From Tubulanus polymorphus (Eukaryota; Nemertea; Palaeonemertea; Tubulaniformes; Tubulanidae), in NCBI RefSeq assembly GCF_964204645.1, contig NC_134025.1, forward strand, positions 1 through 64,000: a stretch of DNA of 64,000 bases, read 5' to 3'. Each line of letters opens with the position of its first letter. Positions within the stretch are counted from its first letter, which is position 1. The translations under genes were made by a program, and so were the position numbers. The notes below the pieces were generated by a model, which worked only from the letters and a program-made list of their open reading frames with translations, was not told the origin of the DNA and ran no database searches. Shown here piece after piece: positions 57,454 through 64,000 of the stretch.

Positions 57454-58597
57454 TCCTCTCTCTCTCTCTGTAATTAATTAAATAACTGTTAACTACAGTA
57501 ACTTAATTGTGGATATTTTGCAAAATATCACCGACACCTGCCTTAATCTAAATCGTTGTTACCCCTAATTTAACCCAGACTCACAACACAGAATGTGAAC
57601 GATCACCTTACCCTGCTGATATCTGTCTGTTTGTCTCTATAAAACACACAGTTATAAAACAGTGACGAAGCGAATAGCGTGTCAAATAAACAGTTAATTG
57701 AATTGAATTGAATAAAATTTAATTTGATTCGAATGAATAAAGTTGAGTTGAATTGTTGAATATACAAAACGAAATGCTGAAACGATCATTTGATGCTTTT
57801 TTATTAATCTATAACATAAAACCATCTGAATCATCTAAATATAATTAAAAACTGTTTAGTTAGGTAAATATTCTCATTTATAATTGAAAACTGTTGCCGA
57901 ATTTATGAAAATACAAAATAGTTTGACTTTTAGATGAACTAAATACGGAAGTAAAGCGATTAACGTGGCTGGGGGAATTCCGGATTTTACTTCCTGGTTG
58001 CCGTGGGTAATTTAAATGATGATGAGAGTTTAGGGAGTTTGTGAGTTCGACTTGCACTATTTCTGTACATTCTTCACAATGTCCCCAAGAGTTTCCGTAA
58101 AACAACGTTGTAAAATTTCCATAGCGAAAAAAGGGGTCGAGCCCCCAATGTCGAACTGGCAGAGGTCAGTAGTGCCATCGATCCAAGGACCAAGAGAGTG
58201 TCTAATCGAACAGGTGTAATGGACATCTGAATGATACCCTGGTGCCCTTTGTGGGTTCAGTGCGTGGAGCTGTTCTCATGCTCTGGGATCGTCACATTTT
58301 CAAATTGAAAATCAAGTTTTTACGTGTCCTAGACCTAGACCTCATTCAATCAAAAATAGATTTACAGTCAACAAAGATCAGATTAATTCAATTTAATTGC
58401 CATTATAGAAATTGACATTGACATTATTGTTAGTTTATTGAACTGGCAATTTGCCAGGAAAACTTTGATCACTGGTTAATACATGTTTAATATTCTATAG
58501 TTTATTTACAGGTATGTGCTGACAGCAGATAGACAGCAGACTGACAGCAGATAGACAGGACACAGACAGCAGATAGACAGCAGATAGACAGGAGATC
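57454..58597. promoter_or_regulatory. Divergent FH/LPGAT1 spacer
   Basis: At about 57945-58005 a cluster of ETS-like sites (cggaagtaa, ttacttcctg) is followed by ggttgccgtgg. At 58515-58590 a short agacagcagat repeat precedes the LPGAT1 start. The middle is AT-rich and featureless. Confidence 0.5.
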
Positions 58598-60677
58598 ATG
58601 TATACAGCAATACAAATATTACGCTTCCTATTCTGTGTGGTGAACACTTTATATTCTATTCCGACATATTTTCTATGGTTATTCCTTTTACTGCCATTGA
58701 AGTTTGTGAAACCAACATTATTCTGGACTTGTGAAACTTTCATGTTCACATTCCTATTGGAGAGTGTGGCCTCGTGGCAGTGGCAAGCTGGATACGACAG
58801 TAAGTACTACAGTAAACACATCACTCACTTAAACTACAATTAGTGAACATTTCAAACTCCATTTCAATTTATGCAGTATAATTTTTTAGTACCAGTAATA
58901 ATGTTTACAATGTAAAAATACCAACAATTACACTAACAATACCAACAATTACACTAACAATACCAACAATTACACTAACAATACCAACAATTACACTAAC
59001 AATACCAACAATTACACTAACAATACCTACAATTACACTAACAATACCAACAATTACACTAACAATACCAACAATTACACTAACAATACCAACAATGATA
59101 TTGTAATAGTGGTATTATTGTTGCAATCTTAATTATAACAATGTTATTTAAGAACATGTATATTGTGATTGTAGTTGTTGAGTTTGGTGGTGATGAAATC
59201 AGTTTATGTGAAGATGATGAGTCAATAGTAATAGCCAATCATCAATCGACAGCTGATGTGCCGTTATTGATGAAATATTTCTCATCCAAACCTAAAGTTG
59301 CTAAGAATCTAATGTGGATAATGGATGTACTGTTTAAATATTCTAATTTCGGTGCTGTATCGATGGTTAGAGGAGATATATTCATACGCCAGGTAGGTAA
59401 TACCCCCCCACAAACACAACCCCTCCACAAACACCTCCACCCCACAAACACCTCCACCCCACTCCACAAACACACACCCCCACAAACACCTCAACCCCAC
59501 CAAACACCCCCCACAAACACAGCCCCCCCCCACCAAACACCCCATAACCCTTCCTCATGTGTAACATTCATCTGTTTTTATGATTACAGGGTAAAGAATG
59601 TCGAGAACAACAATTAAAACTGTTAGATGATTGTTTAAATGAGGATTATTGGCCTCGAAATCGTAAATGGATCGTCTTATTTCCAGAAGGTGGATTTTTA
59701 TATAAACGTTTAGAAAGTAGTCAAAGGTGAGATGCACCTCAAAATCTGTGGTTCAGTAAGCCTGGGTGGGGTCCAGTAAGCCCAGGTGGGGTCCAGTAAG
59801 CCCAGGTTGGGTCCAGTAAGCCCAGGTGGGGTCCAGTTAGCCCAGGTGGGGTCCAGTAAGCCCAGGTGGGGTCCAGTAAGCCCAGGTGGGGTCCAGTAAG
59901 CCCAGGTGGGGTCCAGTTAGCCCAGGTGGGGTCCAGTAAGCCCAGGTGGGGTCCAGTGGTCCCAAATGATCTGAATTAAGCTGATTTTACTGTACTTTTT
60001 TCAGGTTTGCCAAGAAGAACAATTTACCAGTTTTAGAACACGTAACTTTACCAAGAGTTGGAGCACTTCATGTTCTTTTAAGTAATACAAATAAACAAAC
60101 AGGTATTTATACTATTCCCCCTGTAAGTGTGATCAGTAGGGTGATTGTGATCAGTAGGGTGATTTTGATCAGTGGGGTGATTGTGATCAGTAGGGTGATT
60201 TTGATCAGTGGGGTGATTGTGATCGGTAGGCTGATTGCGATCAGTAGGCTGATTGCGATCAGTAGGTTATCTAATCATATTTATTCTGTATTGATTTCAG
60301 GAAAACGGTTCAAATGGTTGATTGATTTAACTATCGCTTACCCAGAAAGCAATGCCCTTGACCTGATGACGATAATGTCCGGGTCAAGGTTACCGTGTAA
60401 GACAGTGTTGTATACACGTTGTTATGCGATTGATGAGATATCGCGAGATGTCGAAGGATTAACGTCGTGGATGTACGATAGATACGCCGAGAAAGATCAA
60501 CTATTGGATCATTATTATAAAACAGGAAATATCAGTGATTCATCAATTTCCACAAAACTCTCAAGTAAAAAATTGCAATATAATGGATTTAGTTTCATTT
60601 TGATTCATTTATTCTTCTTGATATCGAGTTATTTTCATTATCAGTGGATTCTATTCATTTTCCGGTGTATATTTTAA
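58598..60677 (+). CDS. LPGAT1: Acyl-CoA:lysophospholipid acyltransferase of the LPGAT1 family
   Basis: ER-membrane acyltransferase that re-acylates lysophospholipids (lysophosphatidylglycerol or related). Exons 58598-58799, 59175-59392, 59590-59726, 60005-60102 and 60301-60677 encode 343 residues (human 370). The N-terminus contains a membrane segment (YFLWLFLLLPLKFV) and ends in VASWQWQAGYD. The PlsC domain has the catalytic HX4D as NHQSTAD, then MDVLFKYSNFGAVSMVRGDI, and the FPEGG box in RKWIVLFPEGGFLYKRLESS. A C-terminal hydrophobic stretch (FILIHLFFLISSYFHYQWIL) completes the topology. Substrate preference cannot be read from sequence. Confidence 0.93.
58918..59098 (+). repeat. 18-bp repeat, LPGAT1 intron 1
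   Basis: Ten units of caattacactaacaatacc with little variation. Confidence 0.95.
59398..59548 (+). repeat. CA-rich repeat, LPGAT1 intron 2
   Basis: Irregular ccacaaacacctccacccc units start six bases after the donor. Confidence 0.88.
59745..59965 (+). repeat. 20-bp repeat, LPGAT1 intron 3
   Basis: About ten units of ggtccagtaagcccaggtgg. A similar short array (gatcagtagggtgattgt) fills part of intron 4 at 60125-60262. Confidence 0.95.
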
Positions 60678-61917
60678 TCAAAAATCTCTCATTCAAGCAT
60701 TTTTGAATTTGAGTTGTTTTAACAGCGTACATTATTGACTTTGTTTCCGTAGTGACATTGACTATGAGCACTCACAATTCTACATGTTCTTTCTGTTTAA
60801 ATATCGTAACTTCATTATACCAACTAGTCCTATAGAACCATAGACATAAAAGCTAGTCCAAAGAATTTAAAACCTGACTAAAGAATTCAATCTAGTCTGA
60901 CAATTTACATCAAAGTGTAAAGACTTAAAAACTAGTCCAAAGAATTTAAACCAGTCATAAGAAATAAAACTAACTAATCCCAGAATTTGCACCAAGCATA
61001 AGAATTAAAAACTGGTCCAAAGAATTTAAACCAGTCATAAGAATTAAAACTAACTAGTCCCAGAATTTAGACCAGTCATAAGAATTAAAAACTTTGGTCC
61101 AAAGAATTCAAACCAGTCATAAGAATTAAAACTAACTAGTCCCAGAATTTAAACCAGTCATAAGAATTAAAAACTGGTCCAAAGAATTCAAACCAGTCAT
61201 AAGAATTAAAAACTTTGGTCCAAAGAATTCAAACCAGTCATAAGAATTAAATTAGTCCCAGAATTTAAACCAGTCATAAGAATTAAATTATTCCCAGAAT
61301 TGTCAGTTTTAGAAGCGGTGCCAGTACGGTATTTAATTAAGTATTTATCACTTATCTGTGATTTTAATACATTGATAAATTTTCTGTTTTATTACAGTGA
61401 ACTTATTTTACAATGTGTTGAATTATTATAATCTTCATAATGACATAATATTTGAATGACAACAATGTAAGGTCAGTTACGGTTCGTTGTATGAGAACAT
61501 GTATTAAAGTTACATTGTATATGATGTTGTTATTTCAAGCTTTAAGTATTAAATGTTTCAATGAATGAAAATTGATGTTGTAAAAAGTTTTTCACTGAAA
61601 AAAAAGTAATTCGTTAAATATTGTTTATAAGTTAAATATAGGAATTTTAATGCAGAAATGTATTTTGAAACGAACCAAAGAGTTGTATATTATGACATGA
61701 CAATTAAAGCTTTAAAATAATGACAAATTAAAATCGATTTTGAAGAAATATATATAATGTAAAATGTTGTACATGTGTATAATTGATAAAAAAAACAGCT
61801 ATAAATCAATATGATATATTTATTTTGTAACCGCTAATTCTTCTTTGTGTGAATATTTGAGCAAGTTCCAGGATGAATTTCAGTTTTAGCAGGAACAGAA
61901 AAGTCCCAACTCTACTC
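60678..61917. other. LPGAT1 3' region with a dispersed repeat
   Basis: At 60875-61305 about ten loose units around ccagtcataagaattaaaa and tggtccaaagaattcaaa occur. The remainder is AT-rich with several possible poly(A) signals. No gene is seen. Confidence 0.65.
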
Positions 61918-62850
61918 CATCAGTATCAGTTGGTTCGAACCCGGGACATCCCCGTACATCCGCTATTCAGCATCAGGACCACTCTGGAACCAGTGTCAGT
62001 AATTACTGGGTTCGAACCCGCGACACCCCTGCACATCCTCTATTCAGTATCATCAGTAATTACTGGGTTCGAACCTGGTATTACCTGATAGTGAATCAAT
62101 GATGCTAGGATCGCCATCTATTAGAATTTGGCTGAACTAGCTAGATAGCTCTTACTGTCTTACTGACTGCTCTCTAATGTGTTAAAATCACACTCGCCAT
62201 CTAGCGGATATATATGTTACTACAGTCTAATAACGGTTATATCTACCAGATGGCGAGTGTGATTTCAACACATTAGAGAGCAGTCAGTAAGACAGTAAGA
62301 GCTATCTTGTCAGTTCAGCTTAATTCCAATAGATGGCGGTCATGTTTAAGATAAAATAAAATTACCCCTGTACATCCTCTATTCAGCATCAGGACCACTC
62401 TGAATCAGTATCAGTAATCACCGGGTTCAAACCCGGGACACCTCTGTATATCGTCTATTCAGCATCAGGACCACTTTGAATCAGTATCAGTAATTACCGG
62501 GTTCGAACCCGGGCGGGACACCCCTGCATGCAGCATCAGGACCACACTGAATCAGCATCAGTAATTATTGGGTATGAACCCGGGACACCCTGTACATCCT
62601 TTATTCAGCATCAGGACCACTCTGAATCAATATCAATAATCATTGGGTTTGAACCCGGGACACCCGTGTACATCCTCTATTCAGCATCAGGACCACTCTG
62701 AATCAGTATCAGTAATTATTGGGTTCGAACCCGGGACACCCCTGCACATCCTCTATTCAGCATCAGGACCACTCTGAATCAGTATCAGTAATTACTGGTT
62801 CTCGAACCCGGGACACCCCCGTACATCCTCTTTTCAGCATCAGGGCAAGT
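61918..62850 (+). repeat. 76-bp tandem repeat family, second locus
   Basis: About nine units of the family seen at 31-34.5 kb: ggttcgaacccgggacaccc, ctgtacatcctctattcagc, atcaggaccactctgaatca, gtatcagtaattactg. They flank foldback element B on both sides, all in the plus orientation. The palindrome gggttcgaaccc is intact in several units. Confidence 0.93.
62112..62338. mobile_element. Foldback element B, intact copy
   Basis: A 227-bp hairpin. The left arm runs cgccatctattagaatttgg, agctcttactgtcttactga, ctgctctctaatgtgttaaa, atcacactcgccatcta. The right arm is its complement, ending ccaatagatggcg. Arms are about 104 bp with a short centre. There is no coding capacity. The element is embedded in 76-bp repeats, as at 32978-34267. 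Confidence 0.85.
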
Positions 62851-63006
62851 TGGTCTGGATCTGTAACTCAGATTCTGTCCATCAAGTAAATTAACTCTGC
62901 ACTAACACACATTTTTTTTATCAAATAAATAATTTTTTTTATTTATCAAATTTGTAACTATAAAATACATTACGATATTATAAACATGTAATCGGTACCG
63001 GAAAAT

Positions 63007-64000
63007 TCACGCAGTGTTGAGTTTAGTAACTATGACAACTCGTAAAGTCTGATCAAAAGAAGTACAAACAGCGAGACCTTGTTTATCGGGACTCCAATCA
63101 AATGAAGAGATCGGTTGAGTTGAGAGAGTAGCGTTCTGTAGCAGAGATACAGTTCCAGCTACTCCTAATTCAATATCATTAGAATCTTTTACAACTCGAT
63201 TTGACGGATAATTACTGAAAAATACATCAATTAGTTCATCCATTAAATCATCTAAATATAGATTTCACAAGGGTCACTTTGAGTCAAAATGCAGCCCCAG
63301 GGCGAAACCAGTTCCTGGGTGAAACCAGCCCGTGGGTAAAACCAGTCCCCGGGTGAAACTAGTCCCTGGGCGAAACCAGTCCCCGGGTGAAACTAGTCCC
63401 TGGGCGAAACCAGTCCCTGGGCTAAACCAGTTCCTGGGCTAAACCAGTCCCTGGGCGAAACCAGTCCCTGGGCGAAACCAGTCCCTGGGCTAAACCAGTC
63501 CCTGGGCGAAACCAGTCCCTGGGCGAAACCAGTCCCTGGGCGAAACCAGCCCCTGGGTGAAACCAGCCCCTGGGTGAAACTGCCGTTTGAGGAAGATGCT
63601 TACTATTTCCACACATGTAAAGATCCATTTCCTCCACCAGTAGTGAATATATCTCTATTCTGTGGTAAATGTCGAGCTAACCAAACTGTACTTTTATGCG
63701 CCTGAAATAAATCACAATTCACATTGACAGTAAGTAATTCAAAACTTAGACTGAATAAAATCTAGAATTTGAAAATGATTCTTACTTTTTCTGAAACGGA
63801 ACTAAAGCCTTTTTCTGGATGTTGAGTTCTCATATCAAACACATGAATAGAAGATTCTAAAGTTGTTACTGCTAATTTATTCATGTTTATATCTTTACGG
63901 TCAAATTCAACGCAACAAACCTACAATTTACAACAATAAAACCTCAACTGTGGAACTCATGGTTTATGTTTTTAATGATTTGTGCCCTGATAGACATTGT
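63007..64000 (-). CDS. DNAAF10: Dynein axonemal assembly factor 10 (WD40 protein WDR92/Monad), C-terminal part
   Basis: Seven-bladed WD40 adaptor of the R2TP-like complex used in preassembly of axonemal dyneins in the cytoplasm. Three exons are visible: 63920-63786, 63701-63604 and 63214-63007. They encode about 147 C-terminal residues; the N-terminal blades lie to the right of the window. Diagnostic stretches are [60 protein letters not shown] and the end [13 protein letters not shown]. The last intron carries a 17-bp array. With IFT88 at the other end, this is the second ciliary gene in the window. Confidence 0.95.
63295..63595 (-). repeat. 17-bp minisatellite, DNAAF10 intron
   Basis: About 17 units of tgggcgaaaccagtccc, with gtgaaac and gctaaac variants. 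The array ends next to the splice donor at 63603. Confidence 0.95.

Overview
This is eukaryotic, intron-rich nuclear DNA from an invertebrate animal. Every recognisable gene is a single-copy bilaterian orthologue split by short GT-AG introns. Ciliary genes (IFT88, DNAAF10/WDR92) sit beside metazoan regulators (CDK8, MAX, PARP1). I infer a lophotrochozoan (mollusc, annelid, brachiopod or similar), but the phylum cannot be fixed from sequence alone. No rRNA, tRNA, CRISPR or prokaryotic-type operon was seen.

Layout, left to right: IFT88 (-, its 3' end is outside the window); CDK8 (+); NDUFB4 (-); EIF1A (+); a ten-finger C2H2 zinc-finger gene (+); an unrecognised 332-aa gene (-); COX16 (+); FNTB (+, with a small piggyBac-like relic in one intron); a 3.5-kb block of nested repeats at 31.0-34.6 kb; FUT8 (-); MAX (-); PARP1 (+, 24 exons); FH (-); LPGAT1 (+); a second block of the same nested repeats at 61.9-62.9 kb; and WDR92/DNAAF10 (-, 5' part outside the window). 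Exon chains were built by hand from splice signals plus protein similarity. For all twelve complete genes the exon lengths sum to a multiple of three.

Five neighbouring pairs are divergent and probably share bidirectional promoters: IFT88/CDK8, NDUFB4/EIF1A, unknown/COX16, MAX/PARP1 and FH/LPGAT1. Two of these spacers carry short telomere-like CCCTAA motifs. The MAX/PARP1 spacer carries an old, diverged tandem repeat of about 54 bp. The genes do not form one pathway (cilia, transcription, translation, respiration, prenylation, glycosylation, DNA repair, TCA cycle, phospholipids). Several are, however, linked on the same human chromosome arms (13q12; 14q23-24; 1q32-43), so the window looks like a join of conserved ancestral linkages.

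The most striking property is the density of minisatellites. Most genes have one or more introns swollen by tandem arrays with units of 9 to 49 bp, and two genes have in-frame coding minisatellites. The best candidates for something new are: (i) a composite repeat family in which 76-bp tandem units with a 12-bp palindrome alternate with long hairpin (foldback) elements, one of them interrupted by a LINE fragment; (ii) a PARP1 intron where the end of the preceding exon and its splice donor have been copied seven more times; (iii) an uninterrupted (CAG)64 tract facing an inverted (CTG)11 tract in a FUT8 intron; and (iv) an 18-nt tandem splice donor that would change the loop of the MAX HLH domain.
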